From Wolbachia endosymbiont (group B) of Hofmannophila pseudospretella (GTDB lineage Bacteria; Pseudomonadota; Alphaproteobacteria; Rickettsiales; Anaplasmataceae): DNA of 64,000 nt. Position numbers and translations under genes: made by a program. Positions 54,951 through 63,400 of the stretch are shown here, one piece after another. How positions within the stretch are numbered: position 1 is the first letter of the stretch; every line of letters starts with the position of its first letter. The stretch lies in NCBI RefSeq assembly GCF_964028515.1, contig NZ_OZ034788.1, positions 1,054,001 to 1,118,000 on the forward strand, read 5' to 3'. The notes beneath the pieces were generated by a model. The model was not told where the DNA came from and ran no database searches. It was given only the letters and a program-made list of their open reading frames with translations.

Positions 54951-55745
54951 CTATCTGTTCTTTATATAGTGGGAATTGGTATCAGTAAGCCAACTTTTAA
55001 AGTCAGCATTATGCCCTTTTATACTTTCCAAGAACCTTTCTGACTTATGTGAATTACCTGCATGTAAAGTATCCAGGTAATCTTTTAATAAACTAGGATC
55101 TTTTTCCTGTAAGTACATCACCAACGCATGACCTGTTTTATAAACTAGGCTATTTGCTTCGCTGTCATCTGAATATTCTAAATCTAAAATTTTATCTAAA
55201 TCCAAATTTGCAGCTTCGGTTTTGTCAATACTTGATCCTTGAGCATTGAACTTATGATTTGAATGGTGCTCAAAGTAATCTGCAATTCCTTCCATTAATA
55301 CTGTTGGTAAAGATTCGCCTCCTGTAGCCAAGTAAGTCAAACCATGTGCAAATTCATGCTGAAGGTTATGAACGCCACCTTGCTTATAGACGTACATTGT
55401 AGCACAAACACCATCTCCTCCTCCTGGATAACATTTACCACCCTCATCTCCAAGGAGGTGAGAACCGAAATGCTTGCTTCCACCAAGGTGAGTGTAATCA
55501 GCCTTATCATCAAACACATAAATTTTGAATGTTTGTTCTGAGCTACCAGGCTCCAGCTTAAATGCATCTTTAAAATTAGTAGCTGTTTCTCTTATCTCAC
55601 TTTCAATGTGAGCAACTTTACTTGTTCTTAAATCATGAGAATGAACCTCTACTTTGATATTTAAATCTTTAACTTCTATGGTATGCTTATTGTTAAAGTA
55701 TTCTTCTTGAGTTATATTTTTATTTATTTGTTGATTGATTGTCAT
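54951..55745 (-). CDS. Zinc metallopeptidase domain (collagenase-like gluzincin), truncated by IS copy 4
   Basis: 264 aa from ATG 55745, which has AGAGG as Shine-Dalgarno; an earlier in-frame ATG at 55787 has none. The zinc site is NLQHEFAHGLTY (H130-E131-H134) with the third ligand probably E152 in LMEGIADYFEHH, the HExxH...EG(I/L)A(D/E)Y arrangement seen in M9 collagenase-type gluzincins. Three Cys and Gly-rich loops (GDEGGKCYPGGGDGVC) lie just before it. The native protein continued into the 891-aa fragment; the present end is IS-derived. The catalytic residues are intact, so the truncated form could still be active. No signal peptide is visible, so export would need a type IV route or another system. 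Confidence 0.82.
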   Translation of the reverse strand: MTINQQINKNITQEEYFNNKHTIEVKDLNIKVEVHSHDLRTSKVAHIESEIRETATNFKDAFKLEPGSSEQTFKIYVFDDKADYTHLGGSKHFGSHLLGDEGGKCYPGGGDGVCATMYVYKQGGVHNLQHEFAHGLTYLATGGESLPTVLMEGIADYFEHHSNHKFNAQGSSIDKTEAANLDLDKILDLEYSDDSEANSLVYKTGHALVMYLQEKDPSLLKDYLDTLHAGNSHKSERFLESIKGHNADFKSWLTDTNSHYIKNR

Positions 55746-56290
55746 AATTCTAACCTCTAATTTATTAGTCTTTACAATATCAAGCATAAAGCTACTTCCG
55801 CTAAGAAAGTGTAAATTCTCATATTGATATAATTTACATCTTAATAAAAAAGTATAGATAATTAACTCAATATGAAAAATCGAGAATATAGATAAAATTC
55901 TATAGCTAACCTCAGGCAGCTACTAACAAGTAGCAAAATTATAAATATTAAGAAATTTACCAGTAGAAAAAAGGCACCCGTGTTAGCTAGTTGTTACTTC
56001 TGAAAATCGATGTTCTATACTGTCTTAAAACAGCCCGTTTCAGCTTTTATAGGTAAAAAATCAGAAACATTGTGAAGACATAAGTGCACGTAATGCAAAA
56101 AATTAAAAATAAGGTGCCAACTGACTGTATAATACTTTTGTTGTGTTAACCTGCACAGATTGAAGATAATAAAATACCCTCATTTTTATATTAATGAAAG
56201 TGGCGGAGTTTGTCAAGGAGTTTCATTCAGCAAGAGGTCTAAAAGCAAATTGACTTTCATTTCACTGAAGCACTATACTAAAGCTACGAT
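55746..56290. other. Intergenic region between the metallopeptidase gene and tRNA-Val
   Basis: No gene is supportable. TGTAAATT/AATTTACA (55810-55838) forms an 8-bp hairpin about 65 bp upstream of the metallopeptidase start. Near 56195-56215 is GAAAGTGGCGGAGTTTGTCAAG, shared with 3708 and the complement near 41120. A possible promoter for the metallopeptidase lies in AT-rich DNA around 55790-55870, but no clear -35/-10 pair stands out. Confidence 0.5.
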
Positions 56291-56363
56291 GGGTAATTAG
56301 CTCAGTTGGTAGAGCACTTGCTTGACGTGCAAGGGGTCGCTGGTTCGAGTCCAGTGTTACCCA
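56291..56363 (+). tRNA. trnV: tRNA-Val (GAC)
   Basis: A 73-nt cloverleaf. The acceptor GGGTAAT pairs with GTTACCC (one G-T pair). The D arm is GCTCAGTTGGTAGAGC, the anticodon stem CTTGC/GCAAG encloses loop TTGACGT with GAC, and the T arm is CTGGTTCGAGTCCAG. The discriminator is A. It lies 27 bp before the start of the CDF exporter gene. Confidence 0.96.
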
Positions 56364-56389
56364 CGTTTTTGCTAACGAAAAGATTTTAT

Positions 56390-57286
56390 ATGACAGCAGT
56401 ACACAATGGCAAACATTCAGCAGCAGCATCCAAGCGCTTAATTTATTCCATAATAATAGTTGCGATAACAATGCTTATGGAAATAGCAGGTGGAATAATT
56501 TCACACTCGCTTGCTCTGTTATCAGATGCAGGGCACATGCTCACTGATCTTTTTGCCTTGATTTTAAGCTGGGTAGCACACAAGTTTTCAGTTAAGAAAT
56601 CTGATTTACAAAGATCATATGGGTATCACAGATTGCAGATAATTGCAGCGTTTGTTAATGGCTTAACTCTATTTCTCATTGCAGCAGTCATTATCATTGA
56701 ATCAATAAAAAGATTTATTTTTCCAGTTAATGTAGAATGGAAAGTAATGCTAATAATTGCCACACTTGGCCTGATCTCTAACATTATAGTCTTTTTTATA
56801 TTACATAGTAAATGTGAAAGCAATATAAACATAAAAAGTGCTGTACTGCACGTCATAGGAGATATTTTAGGCTCTGTAGCTGCTATAGTTGCATCCATAA
56901 TTATCATGCTTACCGGATGGCAAGTAGTGGATCCTATTTTGTCAGTATTTGTTAGCGTAATAATCTTAAGCAGTGGCTATAAAATTCTCAAGAATTCTTG
57001 CCATATACTCCTTGAAGGTACACCCGAGGGTGTATCTGCTGAGGAGATAAAAAGTGAGATTATATCTAAGCTACCTGAAGTGATAGATGTACACCACATA
57101 CATGCATGGTCACTATCTGATAATTATTTTATACTTACCATGCATGCCAAGATAAAGCAAAATGGGCAACATACTAATATTCTGTATGAGATAAAAAAAA
57201 TACTATTAAATAGTTTCAAAATCGCACACTCTACAGTTGAAATTGAATACGATGAATGCGTAGACAGTAAAATACTTAAGCATTGA
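56390..57286 (+). CDS. Cation diffusion facilitator (zinc/metal exporter)
   Basis: About 298 aa. The start at ATG 56390 is chosen because the longer open frame begins inside tRNA-Val. Six membrane helices follow the CDF pattern. Metal-site motifs are LLSDAGHMLTDLFAL (HxxxD, second helix) and LHVIGDILGSV (HxxxD, fifth helix). The C-terminal cytoplasmic domain has EGTPEGVSAEEI and VIDVHHIHAWSLSDNYFILTMHAKI, the usual metal-binding region. It probably exports zinc from the cytoplasm. ZitB/CzcD-type is the closest description; the metal is not provable from sequence. Confidence 0.93.
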   Translation: MTAVHNGKHSAAASKRLIYSIIIVAITMLMEIAGGIISHSLALLSDAGHMLTDLFALILSWVAHKFSVKKSDLQRSYGYHRLQIIAAFVNGLTLFLIAAVIIIESIKRFIFPVNVEWKVMLIIATLGLISNIIVFFILHSKCESNINIKSAVLHVIGDILGSVAAIVASIIIMLTGWQVVDPILSVFVSVIILSSGYKILKNSCHILLEGTPEGVSAEEIKSEIISKLPEVIDVHHIHAWSLSDNYFILTMHAKIKQNGQHTNILYEIKKILLNSFKIAHSTVEIEYDECVDSKILKH

Positions 57287-57341
57287 CATCTATAGGCTAT
57301 TTGTTATTACTACAATATCATAATATTATAGAGAATAGGCT

Positions 57342-59222
57342 ATGATAGGTATTTCCCAAATACAATTTCCTGGAAAAGGCTCTTACAGATTAAAGACAGC
57401 AAGCTACTTCGCAGCTTTTGTTTCTTTAAGCATTTTAGTTAATCCGGCCAATGTCTTTTTATCTTTCGCTACAGTATTTTTTAGATCTGAAATAAAAACT
57501 TTTTACGTTTATAAAGACATAAAAACTGCAAAGCAGGAAAAAATAAGTAAAAAGGAATATTGGGAAATATTTTTTAAGAATAATAAAATTAAGATAGCAT
57601 CTTTCTTTTTATTTTTTGCTTTTGTAACATATCTAACCTTTACGACTACTTTTCTACTCGTTTCGTTACTTGCAACAATACCACTTGCAATGGTTTTAAT
57701 TCTATTACAAAGTGAATTAAGGCCAAAGGATTTTAATCCATTTACGTTACTTAAAGCTGCTACAAATTTCTTTTTAGAAGGCATAAAAGAAAATACTCGC
57801 AGCATGACAAATAAGTTTGATGATACTTACGAGCATTTACTACCCCATCAATTGAACGATGATATTAGTAATAATATTGATAAGTTACTGCATAAATATG
57901 GTGGGGTACCAGAAGACGTTATTAATGATAAAGAATTTAAAGAATTTATTGAATATATAAATCACTTACATATGCTTGATGGCCAACCATTTAGTAATGA
58001 GAATAAGGGAAAATTAGTGATGTTTTTGCAAGATTTTTGCAAAGGTAATGAGAAACATAGCTCTGGTTTCAATGGCGGGCAAATTCTTCTGTTAGTTCTG
58101 AAAGCTTGCAATGATGGAAATAGAGAAACTGTAAAAAACAAAAAAGACGCGCTGATTGCAAATTTACTAGATAGTCAAACTTTCTCTAGAAAAGAACGAA
58201 TTCCTAACACATGTTTTACTGGTATTATCTACAGAATGTTAAGTACATTAGAGGGTATTCATTCCGATCCAGAGATTAAATTTACACCACCTAGACAAAT
58301 GCTCCTGACAGAAGCAGAAAATGAAGCACGTAAGTTTATGTTAGACAGGCTAAAAAATAAGAAGAACAGTAAAGAAATTCTTAGGGCTTGGCATAACGCC
58401 CAAAATAATTATGAAGATGATAAAAGTCAAAAAATAGTTGATGATTTTATTGCAGAAGTAAGTATTTCCTTAATGAGAAATTTACTGAGTTTTACTTCTC
58501 AATATAGTGAACAAATTGTGCTGACGTTAATGAAAAATATTAACTCTGTAAAGTTAAATAAATTAGAGCATTATACATTGAATCAATACATAAGAAATAA
58601 ATTACAAGATCATGATTTAGATAATCAAATTGAAAATATCAAAGGAAAAGTCTTTTTGAAGCTTTTAGAGCTTGATTTACTTAAAACAGATTTTTCTCTC
58701 AAGGATTCATCTTTGGATGAAGCTAAGAGAATAGCTGATAAGGTAATAGAGAAAGAAATTAAGGAATTTAGGCTAAAAGCTGAGAAGACCGTTGAAGGTC
58801 AAGTGGCCAGAATGTTAGATAGTTTAAGAATGTTACCACTAGAGAAAAGGTGTTATAGGGTATACACAGAACTGAGTAAAAATAGCAGAGACGATAAAGA
58901 AGAAGTAAAGAAAATTCTGCAAGAAAAACTAGCAATAACAGAAGCAGTGATAAATAACATGTTAAAAAAAGAAGCTTCACACAGGCTAGAGATAGAGATT
59001 GAAGATATTTATAATCAAAATAAGCGCAATGTAACCACACTTTATGAAAAAACAAAAGAAGTAAAGCAAAGATTTATTAAAGATGGACTTTTAACACCTC
59101 AAGAAGTAGAGAGTATAACAAGAGTAAAAATTATAATCTTAAATAAAGAAGATAAAATAATACCATCAAGCAGTTTATCTCGTAGTTTAAGTGTCAGTGA
59201 TTTAACATCTCATCGCTTATAA
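57342..59222 (+). CDS. Unknown large protein with N-terminal membrane segments
   Basis: A 626-aa protein with no recognised family. Hydrophobic segments lie at about residues 22-50 (YFAAFVSLSILVNPANVFLS onward) and 83-123 (KIASFFLFFAFVTYLTFTTT onward). The remaining 500 residues are a helical, charged, cytoplasmic-type region rich in Lys, Glu, Asn and Leu, with likely coiled-coil parts near 470-600. The tail is Ser-rich (IPSSSLSRSLSVSDLTSHRL). A membrane-anchored coiled-coil protein could be structural or a type IV effector; neither is shown here. It overlaps the end of plsY by 6 bp on the opposite strand. Confidence 0.75.
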   Translation: MIGISQIQFPGKGSYRLKTASYFAAFVSLSILVNPANVFLSFATVFFRSEIKTFYVYKDIKTAKQEKISKKEYWEIFFKNNKIKIASFFLFFAFVTYLTFTTTFLLVSLLATIPLAMVLILLQSELRPKDFNPFTLLKAATNFFLEGIKENTRSMTNKFDDTYEHLLPHQLNDDISNNIDKLLHKYGGVPEDVINDKEFKEFIEYINHLHMLDGQPFSNENKGKLVMFLQDFCKGNEKHSSGFNGGQILLLVLKACNDGNRETVKNKKDALIANLLDSQTFSRKERIPNTCFTGIIYRMLSTLEGIHSDPEIKFTPPRQMLLTEAENEARKFMLDRLKNKKNSKEILRAWHNAQNNYEDDKSQKIVDDFIAEVSISLMRNLLSFTSQYSEQIVLTLMKNINSVKLNKLEHYTLNQYIRNKLQDHDLDNQIENIKGKVFLKLLELDLLKTDFSLKDSSLDEAKRIADKVIEKEIKEFRLKAEKTVEGQVARMLDSLRMLPLEKRCYRVYTELSKNSRDDKEEVKKILQEKLAITEAVINNMLKKEASHRLEIEIEDIYNQNKRNVTTLYEKTKEVKQRFIKDGLLTPQEVESITRVKIIILNKEDKIIPSSSLSRSLSVSDLTSHRL

Positions 59223-59792
59223 AAACTTACGCTCTCTGCTTTGCAGAAGGTTTGTAATATTTCTGTGGTGCTTTAAGAAAATCAATATTGCTACAATGAG
59301 TAGTGCAAGAAATAATTCTTTTTGAAAAAAGAAAGACGCTACAACAATTATTACAGCCGCAGTCAAAGAAGCAAGAGAAGAATATCGAAAGGTAAAAAAT
59401 ACTATTAGCCAAATAAACACAAACACTGATGCCAAAGGGATATTAAGTGCTATCAAAATTCCCAAAGTTGTCGCAACCCCCTTTCCTCCATTGAACCTTA
59501 GCCAAATAGGAAACATATGTCCTAAAACTGCTAAAATAGCAGATGCATATATCCACAGATCGTTATCAAAAAATTGTTGTGCTATATAAATTGCGATAAA
59601 TCCTTTAAAGGAATCCAAAAGTAATGTCAAAACAGCAAGAAATTTGTTTCCTGTCCTTGCAACATTTGTAGCACCAATATTTCCAGAACCTACTTCTCTT
59701 AAATTTATTCCTTTTATTTTTGTAATAATTAAGCTAAACGGTATTGAACCTAATATGTAAGATAATACAAAAACTACAAATATCTCTATCAT
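59217..59792 (-). CDS. plsY: Glycerol-3-phosphate acyltransferase PlsY
   Basis: A 191-aa acyl-phosphate:glycerol-3-phosphate acyltransferase with five membrane helices. Signature loops are LGSIPFSLIITK, REVGSGNIGATNVARTGNK (residues about 34-52) and WLRFNGGKGVATTLGI (about 97-112). It makes lysophosphatidic acid, the first step of phospholipid synthesis at the inner membrane. The pssA-psd genes in the same direction upstream belong to the same pathway, separated by two symporter genes. Confidence 0.95.
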   Translation of the reverse strand: MIEIFVVFVLSYILGSIPFSLIITKIKGINLREVGSGNIGATNVARTGNKFLAVLTLLLDSFKGFIAIYIAQQFFDNDLWIYASAILAVLGHMFPIWLRFNGGKGVATTLGILIALNIPLASVFVFIWLIVFFTFRYSSLASLTAAVIIVVASFFFQKELFLALLIVAILIFLKHHRNITNLLQSRERKFL

Positions 59793-59802
59793 AGCAATAA
59801 AT

Positions 59803-61269
59803 CTAGCTAATTTTATTATTCTTCAGCCTTTTTAGATAACATTGGACTTCATTGTTAATCTGGTTGCTAAACAATATAAGTGCTGTCATATTGATGAGTG
59901 CTAAACAAGAGAATAAAGCTCCACCAATATTAGCAATAGCCATTATATCTTTAGATAAACCTGACAAAAATGCAACCGCTACTACTGCTATACGATATAT
60001 TACTACACTTTTTACACCAAACAAATACAGCCATCCCATTTCACAACAATATACAAATGAAATTACTGAGGAAAACGCAAACAAAGGTGCAGCTATGGTT
60101 AAAAGTATAGGAAACCAAGAAGAAACTGTTTCAAATGCTTTCTGGGTGATCAATATTCCCTCGCCAATGCCGGTCTGGTATGCACCTGTTATTACTATTG
60201 TTATTCCTGTTAAGCAACAAATTAACATTGTATCAAAGCATGGTTCTATCATCGCAACCAGACCAGTTCTAACTGGCTCCTCATCTTTAGCTACCGCGTG
60301 AGTGATTGAAGCAGAGCCAACACCTGCTTCACTGGCAAAAATTGCTCTTTGAATCCCAGCGACAAATGCTCCTACTACTCCTCCACCAACAGCATTGAAG
60401 TCTATCATACTGGAAAACAATATTTTCAATGTATTGCTAAAATTGTGAATATTGAATGCAATGATTGTGACACAACTCAAAATATATATGAGTGACATAA
60501 TAGGAACTAGCGCAGAAGAGACTTTAGCTATTCTCCTGATTCCACCGATAATCACTAGAGCAAGTAATGCAGAAATTATGAAGGAAAGAACCCAAGGATG
60601 ACTATCTATCCAGCTTGAATAGCCAGATAATATTGAAACCATTTGATTAGTCTGAAATGCTACACTTCCACCAAGACCTGACAATACAAGAAACACTGCA
60701 TATATTGCAGCTAGCACAATACCAAGCTTCTTAAATCCAAATTCCTCTAGTCCATTTCTTATATATTGAAAGGGACCACTGAATAACTGCTCCTGGCCTT
60801 CTGTTCTGTGTCTGAATGCTAAAGTTACTTCAGCAAACTTTGCAGACATACCAAAAAAACCTGTAATCATCATCCAAGGTACCGCTCCTGGCCCTCCCAT
60901 TGAAATTGCGATTGCAACACCAGCAACAGTTCCAAGGCCTACTGTGCTTGATAGCGCGGTTACAAATGCCTGAAAATGCGTAATGTGACCATCATGATGA
61001 TCTGTGTCATATTTTCCACATAAAATAGCGAACGCATGCTTAAACATCCTTATGTTGAGAAATCTAAAACGTAGTGTTAGAAATATATAACCAAAGGCCA
61101 ATAAAAGAATTATAAATGGTACGTGAAAGATCTTGAAAAACAACACTTCATTCATGAAGTTGCTTACTCCATTTAATGCAGTGTCATAACTTTTATGAAA
61201 AATTGAAGCAGCGTATACATCATTAAATGGTAGGCAAAATAACACTATATAAAGCATTCTATAAATCAT
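59803..61269 (-). CDS. Sodium:alanine/glycine symporter (AGCS family), second copy in tandem
   Basis: About 488 aa from ATG 61269 (MIYRMLYIVLFCLPF), chosen because the longer open frame would overlap the upstream gene by about 90 bp. It has about 11 membrane helices. AGCS signatures are STVGLGTVAGVAIAISMGGPGAVPWMMITGFFGMSAKFAEVTLAFRHR, given here in summary form, and ASEAGVGSASITHAVAKDEEP. It couples sodium entry to uptake of small neutral amino acids. It lies downstream of a paralogue in the same direction with a two-base gap. Confidence 0.92.
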   Translation of the reverse strand: MIYRMLYIVLFCLPFNDVYAASIFHKSYDTALNGVSNFMNEVLFFKIFHVPFIILLLAFGYIFLTLRFRFLNIRMFKHAFAILCGKYDTDHHDGHITHFQAFVTALSSTVGLGTVAGVAIAISMGGPGAVPWMMITGFFGMSAKFAEVTLAFRHRTEGQEQLFSGPFQYIRNGLEEFGFKKLGIVLAAIYAVFLVLSGLGGSVAFQTNQMVSILSGYSSWIDSHPWVLSFIISALLALVIIGGIRRIAKVSSALVPIMSLIYILSCVTIIAFNIHNFSNTLKILFSSMIDFNAVGGGVVGAFVAGIQRAIFASEAGVGSASITHAVAKDEEPVRTGLVAMIEPCFDTMLICCLTGITIVITGAYQTGIGEGILITQKAFETVSSWFPILLTIAAPLFAFSSVISFVYCCEMGWLYLFGVKSVVIYRIAVVAVAFLSGLSKDIMAIANIGGALFSCLALINMTALILFSNQINNEVQCYLKRLKNNKIS

Positions 61270-61271
61270 GT

Positions 61272-62615
61272 TTAATACCTTTTGTAATAAGAATCTATTG
61301 TATTTAAGACTTCCCTTCTCAGTAGATATATCGCAACAGCATTTGGAATCATAAGGCACATAAACAGGCTATCACCTAAATAAGATATAAATTCTACATT
61401 TTTTGATATACAGCTGATATACACTGAACCCACTATAAAAAACTGAAACAATATCAGTACTTTTTTGTTACCAAATAAGTACACTAGGGCAACTTCACAG
61501 TAGTAATAGTAAGCTATTATTGTGGAAAATGCAAAGGAAAACATTATCAGCGGAAGAGCTAGCTTGCTAAATAAAGGCAAGGCTGTTGAAAATGCTGAGC
61601 TAACTAACATAATATCACCTACGGTATTAGTGCTATGCATATCGGTGATAATTATCACAATACCAGTCAAAAATGAGACTAATATTGTGTCTACAAATGG
61701 TGCAATCATTGCAACACTTCCAACTTTAACTGGGTCTTTCTCTTTTACAATCGAATGTGCTATAGCTGCTGTTCCAGTACCTGCTTCATTAGCAAACACT
61801 GACCTTCTTACCCCTGCTATTAATCCACTCAATACTCCACCTCCTATAGCTGATTTGTTAAAGATATCTTGAAATATTATAGATAGAGCATTCAGTAGAT
61901 TATTTCCGTTTACACAGATTAAATATATACACATGCCTATATAGAACATTATCATGATCGGCCCTAAACCTGTTGCAACTAAAGCAATTCGCTTTATTCC
62001 TCCCAGTATTACAATTAATACAAATAGCGAGATAATAACAGATGTGTTGTATTCAAATAAGTTACTTGACAACGCTGCAATTTGATTTGCCTGAAATGGT
62101 ATACCGCCTAGAATCATTGCAACAAGCAGCATAACTGCGTAGATAAATGCAAGGAATTTTCCAGTCTTCATAAATCCAATCTTTGCAAGTCCATGTTCCA
62201 TATAATAAAAAGCCCCACCAGTTGTGTTTTCAGAGCGATGAGTAAATGCAAGCACTACTTCAGCAAATTTTATTGACATGCCAAGTACCCCGGTAATTAT
62301 CATCCAAAAAACTGCACTTGGCCCCCCTATTGTAATAGCTATTGCAACTCCTGATATTGTTCCAAGACCAACTGTTCCTGAAATTACCGTTGCAAATGCC
62401 TGAATGTGGGTGATTATGCCGTTATTACTATGGCTCTCTAGGTTGAATAGTGTTTGTATCCCATATTTGAACAACCTGAAGTTAATGAATTTGAATCGAA
62501 TCGTACAAAAAACCCCAGTTGCAATTACCCAAATAATTATAAATGGTATGTTGAATATCTTTATATATAAAAAAGAGTTTAATAGATCAGTTACTTTTAT
62601 AATCATGTTGCTCAC
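61272..62615 (-). CDS. Sodium:alanine/glycine symporter (AGCS family), first copy in tandem
   Basis: 447 aa from GTG 62615; ATG 62606 is a close alternative. It has the same family blocks as its neighbour: GTVGLGTISGVAIAITIGGP, then MIITGVLGMSIKFAEVVLAF and ANEAGTGTAAIAHSIVKEKDP. The two proteins are clearly paralogous but well diverged, so the duplication is old and they may prefer different amino acids. The GTG overlaps the stop of pssA by one base (TAGTG), implying translational coupling in one operon. Confidence 0.92.
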   Translation of the reverse strand: MSNMIIKVTDLLNSFLYIKIFNIPFIIIWVIATGVFCTIRFKFINFRLFKYGIQTLFNLESHSNNGIITHIQAFATVISGTVGLGTISGVAIAITIGGPSAVFWMIITGVLGMSIKFAEVVLAFTHRSENTTGGAFYYMEHGLAKIGFMKTGKFLAFIYAVMLLVAMILGGIPFQANQIAALSSNLFEYNTSVIISLFVLIVILGGIKRIALVATGLGPIMIMFYIGMCIYLICVNGNNLLNALSIIFQDIFNKSAIGGGVLSGLIAGVRRSVFANEAGTGTAAIAHSIVKEKDPVKVGSVAMIAPFVDTILVSFLTGIVIIITDMHSTNTVGDIMLVSSAFSTALPLFSKLALPLIMFSFAFSTIIAYYYYCEVALVYLFGNKKVLILFQFFIVGSVYISCISKNVEFISYLGDSLFMCLMIPNAVAIYLLRREVLNTIDSYYKRY

Positions 62616-63400
62616 TATTTTTTATGTAGCTGACTAGTTTTATATGCGTAATGTATATAAAGTCCGATACTTATTGGAATAGTTAAGATATAAACTACAC
62701 CTAAAATTGGTAGTGTTATCCAGGGCTTACTTATAAAAAATATGATCAATATTCCAAAAAATGACACAAATATATAGGATAAACTTTTAGGGACATAAAT
62801 GTATTTTGCAGAGAAAGTTGGAATATGACTTATCGAAAAAAATGAGATGGTCAAAAAGTAACAAGCTGTATTCTTTACGTTAAAAAATTGCTCTATAAGA
62901 AGTAGATATTCACTTTCATGAGATTGAAAGGTAATAATTATTGGAAACAGAACAAGTAAAGCGCATACAGGGGCTGGAACACCAGAAAAGAAAAATTTTT
63001 TCCAGTATAATTGCTCTAAATGTAGCGAAACATTGAATCTTGCAAGTCTTATTGATATGCAGATTACATATATCATTACTAAAATCCATCCTACAACTTT
63101 AATTTCATTTAACTTCCAAAAATATAAAAGAAAAGCAGGTGCTGAACCAAAATTTAGAAAATCTGCAAAAGAATCGAGTTGTGCTCCAAAATCGCTGGTT
63201 GATTTTAAAATTCTGGCTATCCTGCCGTCCATTCCATCTATTATTGCTGCAATGATAATAAAAATTGCTGAAAATTCCCATTGTTCATTAAATGTGAATT
63301 TAAGTGAAGTAAGGCCAGCACATAAACCTAATAAAGTTATAAAGTTTGGGAATAACTTGGTAATAGGTAAAAATTTACTGTTACTTTCATCGTTATTCAT
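62615..63400 (-). CDS. pssA: CDP-diacylglycerol-serine O-phosphatidyltransferase
   Basis: A 261-aa membrane enzyme. The CDP-alcohol phosphatidyltransferase motif is DGMDGRIARILKSTSDFGAQLDSFADFLNFG (D-G-x2-A-R-x8-G-x3-D-x3-D, residues about 51-79). About seven hydrophobic segments are visible. It makes phosphatidylserine, which the Psd encoded just upstream decarboxylates to phosphatidylethanolamine. Its start overlaps the psd stop by ATGA. Confidence 0.95.
   Translation of the reverse strand: MNNDESNSKFLPITKLFPNFITLLGLCAGLTSLKFTFNEQWEFSAIFIIIAAIIDGMDGRIARILKSTSDFGAQLDSFADFLNFGSAPAFLLYFWKLNEIKVVGWILVMIYVICISIRLARFNVSLHLEQLYWKKFFFSGVPAPVCALLVLFPIIITFQSHESEYLLLIEQFFNVKNTACYFLTISFFSISHIPTFSAKYIYVPKSLSYIFVSFFGILIIFFISKPWITLPILGVVYILTIPISIGLYIHYAYKTSQLHKK

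Larger units (their letters stand above)
53882..54981 (-). mobile_element. IS630-like insertion sequence, copy 4
   Basis: A 1,100-bp element with TACC ends, flanked on the plus strand by TCA at 53879-53881 and 54982-54984. It separates the peptidase domain from the rest of the toxin-like gene. It supplies the C-terminal TNSHYIKNR and stop to the peptidase fragment and a hydrophobic start to the downstream fragment. Confidence 0.92.
50165..55745 (-). pseudogene. Large zinc-metallopeptidase toxin-like gene split by two IS630-like copies
   Basis: Removing the two IS630-like copies, each with one 3-bp TGA target repeat, joins three parts in frame. These are the peptidase domain (55745 to about 54985), the long middle and C-terminal region (53880-51328), and an 18-codon 3' end (50226-50165, ending ITY-type TACATCTAA). 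The joins read TGG CTT ACT GAG AAT GAT and TTT GTG ACA ATG. The ancestral protein would have about 1,120 residues: HEFAH peptidase, repeat-bearing modules, Ser/Thr-rich linker, RAKR site and a C-terminal domain. It has no classical signal peptide. The parts remain open and could be translated separately. Confidence 0.75.

Noticed and set aside
55970..56120. Possible structured RNA bounded by GGCACC and GGTGCC
   Set aside because: The closing stem is only six bases and I could not find a consistent inner fold or a match to tmRNA, SRP RNA, 6S RNA or RNase P RNA.
56306..56389. Longer N-terminus for the CDF exporter
   Set aside because: The extension is translated tRNA-Val sequence; the ATG at 56390 fits the family start.
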